Assembly: GCA_947494825.1 (NCBI GenBank)
Contig: CANLWN010000004.1
Location: forward strand, 248,001-312,000
Direction: 5' to 3'
From: an uncultured Flavobacteriaceae bacterium
Lineage (GTDB): Bacteria > Bacteroidota > Bacteroidia > Flavobacteriales > Flavobacteriaceae
DNA length: 64,000 nucleotides
Part shown: piece after piece, positions 57,318-64,000 of the stretch
Numbering within the stretch: the first letter of the stretch is position 1
Layout: each line of letters opens with the position of its first letter
The notes under the pieces: generated by a model
Told to the model about the DNA's origin: nothing
What the model saw: only the letters and a program-made list of their open reading frames with translations
Database searches by the model: none
Made by a program: the position numbers and the translations under genes

Positions 57318-57345
57318 TTGTAAATTTAAAAAAGTACTACATTTG
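57318..57345 (+). promoter_or_regulatory. promoter of the tRNA-Cys gene
   Basis: TTG at 57318-57320, 17 nt, then TACATTTG at 57338-57345: a good match to the Bacteroidota pattern TTG-N17-23-TAnnTTTG. The mature tRNA begins 12 nt later. Confidence 0.65.
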
Positions 57346-57357
57346 CACCACAATAAT

Positions 57358-57431
57358 GGCATCGTGGCCGAGTGGCTAGGCACAGCTCTGCAAAAGCTTG
57401 TACAGCGGTTCGAATCCGCTCGATGCCTCCA
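57358..57431 (+). tRNA. tRNA-Cys (anticodon GCA)
   Basis: The 7-bp acceptor stem GGCATCG/CGATGCC is closed by discriminator T, and CCA is encoded. The D arm GCCGAGTGGCTAGGC, an anticodon loop CTGCAAA (anticodon GCA), and a T arm with GGTTCGAATCC are all in place. It is 71 nt plus CCA with a short variable loop. This is the only tRNA gene I found in the window. Confidence 0.95.
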
Positions 57432-57438
57432 AAAAAAG

Positions 57439-57464
57439 ACCTGTCTTCAACGGCAGGTTTTTTT
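57439..57464 (+). terminator. rho-independent terminator of the tRNA-Cys gene
   Basis: ACCTGTC pairs with GGCAGGT (one G-U) around a 6-nt loop, followed by a T-run. It starts 8 bp after the tRNA. Confidence 0.8.
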
Positions 57465-57485
57465 GTTTTTGGCCAACTACCGAAC

Positions 57486-58154
57486 TTATTGTTCTCGCAT
57501 CATTTCGATTCCCTTTTCTATGTTCAACCTGTCCTTGGGCAAAAAGCCCTTGGTAATCAGCACCAGCCCACAGATAATCAAAATAACCCCTATTCCCTTT
57601 TTTATAAGATGGATACGCTTGCTCGTTAGGCGCCTTCTCAGTTGCTTGGCCAGTAAAATCTTAAAAACATCTGTAATAAGATAGGCGATGATCATGGCGG
57701 TAAAGAAAACCACTATCCTATCGGGGTCATTGTCCAAACTAGGGCCAACGACGATGATGACGCCCAACCAGAATACCAGCACCCCAATGTTGATAAAATT
57801 GAGCAGAAAGCCCTTTACAAACAAACTAAGGTAATCGCCCTTGGTAACCCTTAGATTGGGTTGCGCTTCCTTGGCCTGCTTTTTAATGAAGGTGGTAATG
57901 CCGTACACTAAGAGAATGACGCCCCCAAAAACATAGAGTCCTGGTTGATTGCTCAGGTTTTCCAGAAGTTGAAAACTACTGAAGTAGGCAATGGTAATAA
58001 AAAGCAGGTCGGCTAAAATTACTCCGAGGTCAAAACAAAGGGCGGCCCTAAATCCTTTGACTGCACTAGTTTCCAATAGCACAAAAAAAACAGGCCCTAT
58101 GATAAAGCTCAATAAAAAGCCCAGTGGTATCGCCGCCTGTATATCCTCTAACAT
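57486..58154 (-). CDS. LysE/RhtB family exporter
   Basis: A 222-residue inner-membrane protein with six predicted helices. The family N-terminal motif is IPLGFLLSFIIGPVFFVLLETSAVKGFRAAL, where the conserved Gly-Pro and the G-R-A turn are visible. FDLGVILADLLFI follows. Members export amino acids such as lysine, threonine or homoserine lactones; the substrate here is unknown. It begins 23 bp after the GIN-domain gene and is probably in the rnr transcript. Its end faces the tRNA terminator. Confidence 0.88.
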   Translation of the reverse strand: MLEDIQAAIPLGFLLSFIIGPVFFVLLETSAVKGFRAALCFDLGVILADLLFITIAYFSSFQLLENLSNQPGLYVFGGVILLVYGITTFIKKQAKEAQPNLRVTKGDYLSLFVKGFLLNFINIGVLVFWLGVIIVVGPSLDNDPDRIVVFFTAMIIAYLITDVFKILLAKQLRRRLTSKRIHLIKKGIGVILIICGLVLITKGFLPKDRLNIEKGIEMMREQ

Positions 58155-58177
58155 AGCACGTCCTTGGTTCTCGTAAT

Positions 58178-58858
58178 TTACATTCTTGTAATTTTGCCTC
58201 CGAACACCGTCTTCTCGTCCATTTTGGCCGGATCGCCGTATACCGATACCTCGCCCCCTGCCTTAACCGTGGCCTTCACATAGTCTGTTGCATATATTTC
58301 GGCACTGGAGCCCGCATTTACCGCAATGGTGCAAAATTTTGTACGCATGTCCTTTCCTTGATATACGCCGCCGGTGTTAATATTTACATCCTGTACCCTG
58401 GCCGTTCCAGTGGCCGTGATCACACCACCGCTCACGGTCTTTATCAATAGTTGTTCAACCTCGGAATTCAATTCTATTTCTCCACCCTCTTGAGCCTTAA
58501 GTTCCAATACCTCTTGTGTTAGGGTCTGATCCGATGTAATTCTGGCATCTTCATTTACATCAATGACCACCAATGTTTCGGTGTAATACAGGTCAATAAA
58601 GGTTCGGTATCCACTAAAGATCTTATCGATCTGCATGCGTATCTTCAGCAGGCCATTGTTGTTCACTATGGCCACTTTTTGTGTGTTGGCCCCGGTAATC
58701 ACCGCCCTGTTACTATCCGATTTTATCAAGTTGATGGAAATGCCGTCAAAACCCTTAATCTCTGTAAATTTCTCTAGTTCCCGGGTTATCTTTTCCTCCT
58801 GGCCCCTTAGGGACGGAAATCCGAACAGTAAGACCAAGCATAAAATCAGTTTTTTCAT
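58178..58858 (-). CDS. exported GIN-domain (DUF2807) protein
   Basis: A 226-residue protein with a signal peptide (KKLILCLVLLFGFPSLRGQ) followed by a right-handed beta-helix type repeat: ELKAQEGGEIELNSEVEQL, SGGVITATGTARVQDV, NAGSSAEIYATDYVKATVKAGGEVSVYG. This is the head GIN/DUF2807 fold common in Bacteroidota envelope proteins; no enzymatic function is known. It lies 31 bp after rnr and 23 bp before the exporter gene, in the same orientation. Confidence 0.85.
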   Translation of the reverse strand: MKKLILCLVLLFGFPSLRGQEEKITRELEKFTEIKGFDGISINLIKSDSNRAVITGANTQKVAIVNNNGLLKIRMQIDKIFSGYRTFIDLYYTETLVVIDVNEDARITSDQTLTQEVLELKAQEGGEIELNSEVEQLLIKTVSGGVITATGTARVQDVNINTGGVYQGKDMRTKFCTIAVNAGSSAEIYATDYVKATVKAGGEVSVYGDPAKMDEKTVFGGKITRM

Positions 58859-58889
58859 GGTATTGGTTTTAGAGATGCTCCTGTTGCGT

Positions 58890-61079
58890 TTACAAATCTT
58901 GTTCCACTAGGGTAAAATCCAAGTGTCTTTTTATCAAATCCGTGTTTTTCACCATAACATGGACTTCATCGCCCAGCTGGTACATGCGTTTTTTGCGTTC
59001 TCCGACTATGGCATACTGCCTTTCGTCAAAGGTATAATAATCATCTTTTATATCCCTGATGCGCACCATGCCCTCACATTTGTTCTCAATAATTTCTACA
59101 TAGATGCCCCATTCGGTAACGCCCGATATTACACCTAAAAACTCCCTATCACTATGGTCCTGCATAAATTTTATCTGCATATATTTTATGGAATCGCGTT
59201 CGGCATTGGCGGCAAGGTTTTCCATGTCAGATGAATGCTTACATTTTTCCTCGTAAATCTCGGCCTTGGGCGATTTGCCCCCATCGAGATAATGCTGAAG
59301 CAATCGATGCACAATTACATCAGGGTAGCGTCTAATTGGGGAGGTAAAATGGGAGTAATAGGTAAAGGCCAGGCCATAGTGCCCTATGTTGTCCGTGGTG
59401 TAAATAGCCTTGCTCATACTGCGAATGGCAAGTGTATCTACCAAATTCTGTTCTTTTTTGCCCTTAACGTCCTCGAGAAGCTTATTTAGAGAGTCGCTAA
59501 CGGTCTTTTTGTCCTTAAAGTTAAGTCTATGTCCAAATCGGGATATTATACCGTTCAGAGCCATTAATTTGTCTTCGTCAGGTTCGTCATGGATACGGTA
59601 TACAAAGGTCTTCGTGGGCTTCTGCTTGCCAATGAATTCCGCTACCTTGCGATTGGCCAGCAACATGAACTCCTCTATCAGTTTGTTCGCGTCTTTGGCT
59701 TCCTTAAAATATACGCTCTCCGGTTCGTTATTTTCGGTGAGCTTAAAGCGTACCTCTACCTTATCAAACGAAATAGCGCCAGAGCGCATTCTCGCCGCTC
59801 GCATAATTTTTGCAAGCCTGTCCAATATCAAAGTGGCCTGGACCACATTGTCCGATACGGAATACGCTCCTTCGCGAATGGAAATGTCTGACGGGATTTT
59901 TCCTTGCTTTGTCTCTATGATATGCTGCGCCTCTTCATAGGCAAAACGTTCATCCGAGTTGATGACCGTACGCCCAAACCATTGTCCCTTGAGCTGTGCG
60001 TTTTGATCGAGTTCAAAAATGGCGGAGAAGGTGTATTTTTCTTCATGTGGTCGCAGGGAACACGCATTATTGGACAACACTTCTGGCAACATGGGCACTA
60101 CCCGATCCACAAGATAGACCGAAGTCGCCCGTTCATAGGCCTCGTCGTCCAAAATGGTCCCTGGAAGTAAGTAATGGGACACATCCGCAATATGTATTCC
60201 TATTTCGTAATTCCCATTTTCCAAAGGTTCAAAGGACAAGGCATCATCAAAATCCTTGGCATCCTTTGGATCTATGGTGAAGGTGAGGACATTTCTCATA
60301 TCCCGTCTTTTCGAAATCTCTTCCTTTTTTATGGTCGTGTCCAAGGTATCGGCATAACGTTCCACCTCGGCCGGAAATTCGTACGGGAGGCCGTATTCTG
60401 CCAATATGGAATGTATTTCTGTCTGGTGTTCCCCGGGTTTCCCCAAAACATCGGTAATTTTCCCAAAGGGTGAATCTGTCTTATCGGGCCAATCGTAAAT
60501 CGTTACAATGACCTTGTCCCCGTTCTGTGCCTTCCCTATTTTGTCCCTGGGGACAAAAATATCCGTATACATCCTGAAATCCGTGGGGCGGACAAAAGCA
60601 AAGGTCTTCTGCATTTCAACAATTCCGACAAATTCGGACTTCTTTCGCTCTATTATCCGGGTCACTTCACCTTCAGGTTTCTTCCCTTTTCTCCTAGGAA
60701 AAACGTACACCTCAACAATGTCCCCATGGAACGCTTTATTGAGTTTGTTGTAGGGCACGAAGATATCGTCATCCAACTCCTCCGATATAATATAGGCGTT
60801 ACCTCTTGCGGTGATGTCCACCTTCCCGGAATGGGAGGTCTTAGCAGTTGCAAGTGCCTGGTATTGGCCCCTGCTCACTTCCAAGATTCTTTTTTTCTCT
60901 TTTAATTGAACCAGGCTTTTTATCAGCTGATTACGTCCAGAAGGGTCTTGGATGTTAAGTTTGGCTGCAATTTGCTTATAATTGTAAGTTTTGTTGGCTT
61001 CTTTTTCAAGTACAGTGAAGATTCCTTTGGTAATCTTGTTTTTTCTTTGACTTTTTGTTCTTTTTTGTTTCTTCGACAT
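58890..61079 (-). CDS. rnr: ribonuclease R
   Basis: A 729-residue 3'-5' exoribonuclease of the RNB family. A basic N-terminus and a helix-turn-helix-like segment (about 15-60) precede cold-shock OB domains (about 75-230). The RNB catalytic domain starts DAKDFDDALSFE, with the Asp cluster that binds Mg. YSHFTSPIRRYPDVIVHRLL is the conserved C-terminal catalytic motif. An S1 domain ends the protein (GVISGVTEWGIYVEI onward). It degrades structured RNA and helps in RNA quality control. It is the first gene of a likely rnr-GIN-LysE transcript. Confidence 0.95.
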   Translation of the reverse strand: MSKKQKRTKSQRKNKITKGIFTVLEKEANKTYNYKQIAAKLNIQDPSGRNQLIKSLVQLKEKKRILEVSRGQYQALATAKTSHSGKVDITARGNAYIISEELDDDIFVPYNKLNKAFHGDIVEVYVFPRRKGKKPEGEVTRIIERKKSEFVGIVEMQKTFAFVRPTDFRMYTDIFVPRDKIGKAQNGDKVIVTIYDWPDKTDSPFGKITDVLGKPGEHQTEIHSILAEYGLPYEFPAEVERYADTLDTTIKKEEISKRRDMRNVLTFTIDPKDAKDFDDALSFEPLENGNYEIGIHIADVSHYLLPGTILDDEAYERATSVYLVDRVVPMLPEVLSNNACSLRPHEEKYTFSAIFELDQNAQLKGQWFGRTVINSDERFAYEEAQHIIETKQGKIPSDISIREGAYSVSDNVVQATLILDRLAKIMRAARMRSGAISFDKVEVRFKLTENNEPESVYFKEAKDANKLIEEFMLLANRKVAEFIGKQKPTKTFVYRIHDEPDEDKLMALNGIISRFGHRLNFKDKKTVSDSLNKLLEDVKGKKEQNLVDTLAIRSMSKAIYTTDNIGHYGLAFTYYSHFTSPIRRYPDVIVHRLLQHYLDGGKSPKAEIYEEKCKHSSDMENLAANAERDSIKYMQIKFMQDHSDREFLGVISGVTEWGIYVEIIENKCEGMVRIRDIKDDYYTFDERQYAIVGERKKRMYQLGDEVHVMVKNTDLIKRHLDFTLVEQDL

Positions 61080-61832
61080 TCAAATTTTTTATTTCGCGAA
61101 AATTACGAATTATAATCTATTGGTGGTTCCTGTAAGATAAAACTTATTCAATATTAATGGCTGCCCCTTCCAGGGCCAAGCTTAACTTTTTCAACATCCC
61201 TTGGAAAGGCATATAAAGCTCCCACCTTCCTAAATTGTTTCCCTAACCCCCATTGGCAATTCGCCAACATTGATTTTTATCCATCTGGGAAGAACGTTCT
61301 TATGAACAATTGTATTATAATTATTTCTTTCTTTAGTAATTTTAAAAAGGAAAATGATGTTTATGATAGTCTGTTGATAATTGAAATAAAAAAACGGTTG
61401 AAATTTTGCTGTTAACCATTTTTAGAATTTGTTGACAATTTCTACCTGACCTGTACAACATATTCCATTTTACAAATCAACTACTTAGGTTTGTTATCAA
61501 CGAATGCTGATAACCATTTTGAACAGCATTTTTTTGATAAGTAAAATTTTTCCCGCTGTTAATTTCCGTAGGATACATTTGAATATCTTCTCAATATCAT
61601 TTGAGAAATTAATTGTTGGTTCTGACAGTTGTTTTGTAAGGCAGTATTTTGAAAGGAAATAAAAATTTAGTACTTACTTTTTATTAGTGGTTTGTTAACA
61701 ATGCCTTGGAAATCATAAGACCTTAATTTACAATACGTTCAACTTTTTTTAAAATATGTCTTGTTAATAAGCCCGGTTCTACCTTGTAATCGTATCTATT
61801 TGTACCTTTGTCCTTATTAAGCAGAACAGATT
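61080..61832. other. 753-bp AT-rich non-coding region with repeated TGTTRAYAA-like words; origin-of-replication candidate
   Basis: No open frame of note. On the plus strand I find TGTTGATAA (61372), TGTTAACCA (61410), TGTTGACAA (61430), TGTTATCAA (61492), TGTTAATTT (61557), TGTTAACAA (61693) and TGTTAATAA (61762), plus a TGATAACCA at 61508. These resemble degenerate DnaA boxes (TGTGGATAA and variants) in an AT-rich setting between divergent rnr and rpiB. It is the only gap over 300 bp in the window. dnaA is not in the window. Alternatives are a long regulatory leader or a binding region for another protein. Confidence 0.4.
61803..61810 (+). promoter_or_regulatory. -7 promoter box for the rpiB operon
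   Basis: TACCTTTG matches TAnnTTTG, with TTG 16 nt upstream (61784-61786), and lies 22 nt before the rpiB ATG. Confidence 0.5.
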
Positions 61833-62264
61833 ATGAAAATAGCTATTGGTAACGATCACGCCGGCACGGAATACAAACTTGCCATCCTGGGGCTTTTAAA
61901 ATCCAAGGGTATAGAAATTAACAATCATGGTACCGATGGTAGCGACAGCGTGGACTATCCGGATTTTGTACATCCCGTTGCAAAAGATGTGGCCGAGGGA
62001 AATGTAGATTGGGGCATCATCATATGTGGAAGCGGTAACGGGGCCTCCATGACTGCCAACAAACATCAAAAGGTACGGGCCGCATTATGCTGGACCAAGG
62101 AAATAGTACAGTTGGCCAGGGAGCACAATGATGCCAATATTCTTAGTTTACCTGCACGTTTTATTGCCCTACCGCAGGCCCTGGAAATGGTAAAAACATT
62201 TTTGGACACCAAATTTGAGGGAGGTAGGCATGAAAGAAGAATAGAAAAAATACCTTGTATGTAG
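61833..62264 (+). CDS. rpiB: ribose 5-phosphate isomerase B
   Basis: A 143-residue pentose-phosphate enzyme interconverting ribose 5-phosphate and ribulose 5-phosphate. It starts KIAIGNDHAGTEYK. VDYPDFVHPVAKDV and IIICGSGNGASMTANKH follow, the latter containing the active-site Cys and the phosphate loop. It ends RHERRIEKI. RpiB and galactose-6-phosphate isomerase (LacAB) share this fold; the lone gene favours RpiB. It is the first of three closely packed genes. Confidence 0.93.
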   Translation: MKIAIGNDHAGTEYKLAILGLLKSKGIEINNHGTDGSDSVDYPDFVHPVAKDVAEGNVDWGIIICGSGNGASMTANKHQKVRAALCWTKEIVQLAREHNDANILSLPARFIALPQALEMVKTFLDTKFEGGRHERRIEKIPCM

Positions 62265-62267
62265 TCC

Positions 62268-63185
62268 ATGGGACATTCCCACCGTCACGATCACTCGCAT
62301 ACCCATCCCGATCTGAAAGGCCGTAACCTCGTTATTTCCATCCTGCTCAATGTGCTTATAACCCTGGCCCAGGTGGTTGGGGGCATTGTTTCGGGCAGTT
62401 TGGCCTTATTGTCGGATGCGCTCCATAATTTCAGTGATGTCCTTTCCCTTTTAATAAGTTATAGTGCCAATCTCTTGGCCAAAAAAGAAGCCTCCTCCAA
62501 TAAGACCTTTGGGTACAAAAGAGCGGAGATTATAGCAGCTTTTGTAAATGCGGCTACCTTGATCATTGTGGCCATTATTTTGATAAAGGAAGCTGTGGAA
62601 CGCTTTTTGGAACCGCAGGAAGTAGCATCCGATCTTGTTATTTGGCTTTCCCTTTTGGGGATTGTGGCCAATGGATTTAGTGTACTTTTGCTAAAACGGG
62701 ATTCGAGCCGTAACATGAACATGAAATCGGCCTATTTGCATTTGTTTACCGACATGATGGCTTCGGTCGCAGTGTTGACCGGGGGAATTTTAATGAAATT
62801 CTTTGGCCTCTTCTGGATAGATCCCGCACTAACCTTGATAATAGCGGTCTACCTGATTTATATGGGATACGATCTTTTAAAGGTATCCACCAAGGTACTG
62901 ATGTTGTTTACCCCTGAGACCATAGAGGTAAAGCAAATCGTTGCGGCCATTAACGAAATACCTCCGATTAAGAACGTACATCATGTGCATATTTGGCAGC
63001 TCAATGAGGATGAGGTTCATCTTGAGGCGCATATCGATTTCAAAGAGGATATTAAGCTTTCAGAGTTTGATGCGATACTGAACCAGATAGAGGAAAAGGC
63101 CTATCGCGAATTTGGTATCAATCACGTAAACATTCAGCCAGAGTTTGGCAAATGTGACAGTAAAAAGATAATCGTACAGGACTAG
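62268..63185 (+). CDS. cation diffusion facilitator (CzcD/ZitB-like) metal transporter
   Basis: A 305-residue inner-membrane antiporter exporting Zn or similar divalent metals. The His-rich N-terminus (HSHRHDHSHTH) is followed by six helices. LSDALHNFSDV in helix 2 and HLFTDMMASV in helix 5 each carry the HxxxD metal pair. The C-terminal cytoplasmic domain (about 215-300) has NVHHVHIWQLNEDEVHLEAH, the ferredoxin-like metal-binding fold. The gene begins 3 bp after rpiB and ends 6 bp before the acetyltransferase, so it is in that operon. Confidence 0.93.
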   Translation: MGHSHRHDHSHTHPDLKGRNLVISILLNVLITLAQVVGGIVSGSLALLSDALHNFSDVLSLLISYSANLLAKKEASSNKTFGYKRAEIIAAFVNAATLIIVAIILIKEAVERFLEPQEVASDLVIWLSLLGIVANGFSVLLLKRDSSRNMNMKSAYLHLFTDMMASVAVLTGGILMKFFGLFWIDPALTLIIAVYLIYMGYDLLKVSTKVLMLFTPETIEVKQIVAAINEIPPIKNVHHVHIWQLNEDEVHLEAHIDFKEDIKLSEFDAILNQIEEKAYREFGINHVNIQPEFGKCDSKKIIVQD

Positions 63186-63191
63186 GATAAG

Positions 63192-63650
63192 ATGATGAGA
63201 ACAGTTGTAAAGACATTTGACAGCTTAACCACCACAGAGCTCTATAGCATTTTACAATTACGCAGCGCAGTCTTTGTCGTAGAACAGGATTGTGTATACC
63301 AGGACATGGACGGCAAGGATAAAAGTGCACTTCACGTATTGGGGATTAAAAAGGATGAAGTGGTGGCCTATACCCGGATTTTTGGCCCAGGCGATTATTT
63401 TGATGCAGCCAGCATAGGCAGGGTAGTGGTGCGTGACGATGAACGAAAATACGGTTATGGCCGGGACATCATGGAAGCATCGATAAAAGCGGTTGTAGCG
63501 CACTTTGGGGAGACAGAAATACAGGTATCTGCACAGGCCCATCTAGAAAAGTTTTACACTTCATTGGAATTCACGGCCTTTGGTGAAGGGTATTTGGAAG
63601 ACGGCATCCCACACATAGGCATGAGACGTCCCAAGAGAATCAAGAATTGA
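63192..63650 (+). CDS. ElaA-like GNAT family N-acetyltransferase
   Basis: A 152-residue acetyltransferase. The ElaA-type N-terminal signature LRSAVFVVEQDCVYQDMDGKD is present. SIGRVVVRDDERKYGYGRDIM is the acetyl-CoA-binding motif A (R-x-x-G-x-G/A), and HLEKFYTSLEF is the C-terminal motif. The substrate of ElaA is unknown. The start could be the first or second of two adjacent Met codons. Its 3' end overlaps the convergent DNA methyltransferase gene by 11 bp. Confidence 0.88.
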   Translation: MMRTVVKTFDSLTTTELYSILQLRSAVFVVEQDCVYQDMDGKDKSALHVLGIKKDEVVAYTRIFGPGDYFDAASIGRVVVRDDERKYGYGRDIMEASIKAVVAHFGETEIQVSAQAHLEKFYTSLEFTAFGEGYLEDGIPHIGMRRPKRIKN

Positions 63651-64000
63651 TTTTGGCGTATAACGATGCCCCGATTTTCTCTACGATTCCGACCACAAGG
63701 GCATTGCCCATCAAAAAAGCTCTTTTAGCATCGGACACCCCGGTTTTTTTGGTATGATTGTCCGGAAACATATTTAGGCGCTCCAATTCCACTGGCGTTA
63801 AGCGTCTTAGGCCAGCGGGCGACTGCACCACATGCTTGAATCGGGAGGGCGATTTGCCCCCTTCCCCGGTAATTATGGTTCGTGAGGCGGCGTTTATATC
63901 ATCTGGAAAGGTCATACTGCCCTCACTGTACTGATAACTAAACCCGTTTTTAGCTTTCCTTCCTTCCTTTTTGGCACCCTTGAGGTATTCCCATTTTGGG
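63640..64000 (-). CDS. cytosine-5 DNA methyltransferase, C-terminal part, cut by window edge
   Basis: 120 codons are open from the window edge to the stop. SRTIITGEGGKSPSRFKHVV and RRLTPVELERLNMFP match motif IX and the region before motif X of C5 methyltransferases. AKRAFLMGNALVVGIVEKIG is motif X, which completes the SAM pocket. The catalytic Pro-Cys motif and the target-recognition region lie outside the window. The sequence resembles type II enzymes rather than a Dcm orphan, but whether a restriction enzyme gene is adjacent cannot be seen. The reading frame extends beyond the first Met visible (63915). Confidence 0.9.
   Translation of the reverse strand, partial: PKWEYLKGAKKEGRKAKNGFSYQYSEGSMTFPDDINAASRTIITGEGGKSPSRFKHVVQSPAGLRRLTPVELERLNMFPDNHTKKTGVSDAKRAFLMGNALVVGIVEKIGASLYAKINS

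Overview
The window looks like a chromosomal segment of a marine, gliding member of the Flavobacteriaceae (Bacteroidota). Four things point there: many TAnnTTTG -7 promoter boxes; PorP/SprF proteins and CHU_C-type C-terminal sorting domains of the type IX secretion system (T9SS); families largely confined to this phylum (DUF4837, a DUF4175-like protein, bacterial GH3, GIN-domain and SPOR/PD40/OmpA proteins); and a giant SprB-like adhesin. No phage, insertion sequence, CRISPR array or rRNA was found. One tRNA (Cys) is present.

Layout. (1) 1-6.6 kb, minus strand: a surface-polysaccharide operon. It reads, in transcription order, a conserved hypothetical protein, a Wzz-like protein, rmlB, rmlA, rmlC, rmlD and a truncated MBOAT O-acyltransferase. 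The rml genes overlap by 4 bp. (2) 6.6-9 kb, minus: an M23 peptidase followed by a GH3-like ligase. (3) 9.2-13.1 kb, plus: tatA, a SPOR/TPR/PD40/OmpA envelope protein, and two tandem 56-residue membrane proteins. (4) 13.1-28.2 kb: mostly minus-strand housekeeping and envelope genes (DUF4837 lipoprotein, MltD-like transglycosylase, pgk, OmpH-like protein, glycerate kinase, methyltransferase, mnmG, ybeY, DUF4175-like protein) plus plus-strand holB and a DoxX-like gene. Two parS-like palindromes bracket mnmG. (5) 28.2-33.9 kb: alkB-like monooxygenase, gltX, SPFH protein, glnS. (6) 34.2-56.9 kb, plus: a gliding/adhesin operon in the order sprC-like, sprD-like, sprB-like (5776 residues), sprF-like. 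(7) 56.9-64 kb: folB, tRNA-Cys, LysE-type exporter, GIN protein, RNase R, a 750-bp AT-rich non-coding region with repeated TGTTRAYAA-like words (origin candidate), then rpiB, a CDF metal transporter, an ElaA-like acetyltransferase and the 3' end of a cytosine-5 DNA methyltransferase.

How it works together. The sprCDBF-like operon should build a mobile surface adhesin: SprB-like is secreted by the T9SS through its C-terminal CHU_C domain, and SprF-like assists it in the outer membrane. The giant gene contains two very recent in-frame internal duplications: 1722 bp, copies differing at one base seen, and 1415 bp, no difference seen. Both are far more GC-rich than their flanks. The rml operon supplies dTDP-L-rhamnose for surface polysaccharide, with chain-length control and O-acylation encoded in the same transcript. 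The parS pair and the AT-rich repeat region suggest the window lies in the origin-proximal domain. This is inference and needs a genome-wide skew and motif check.
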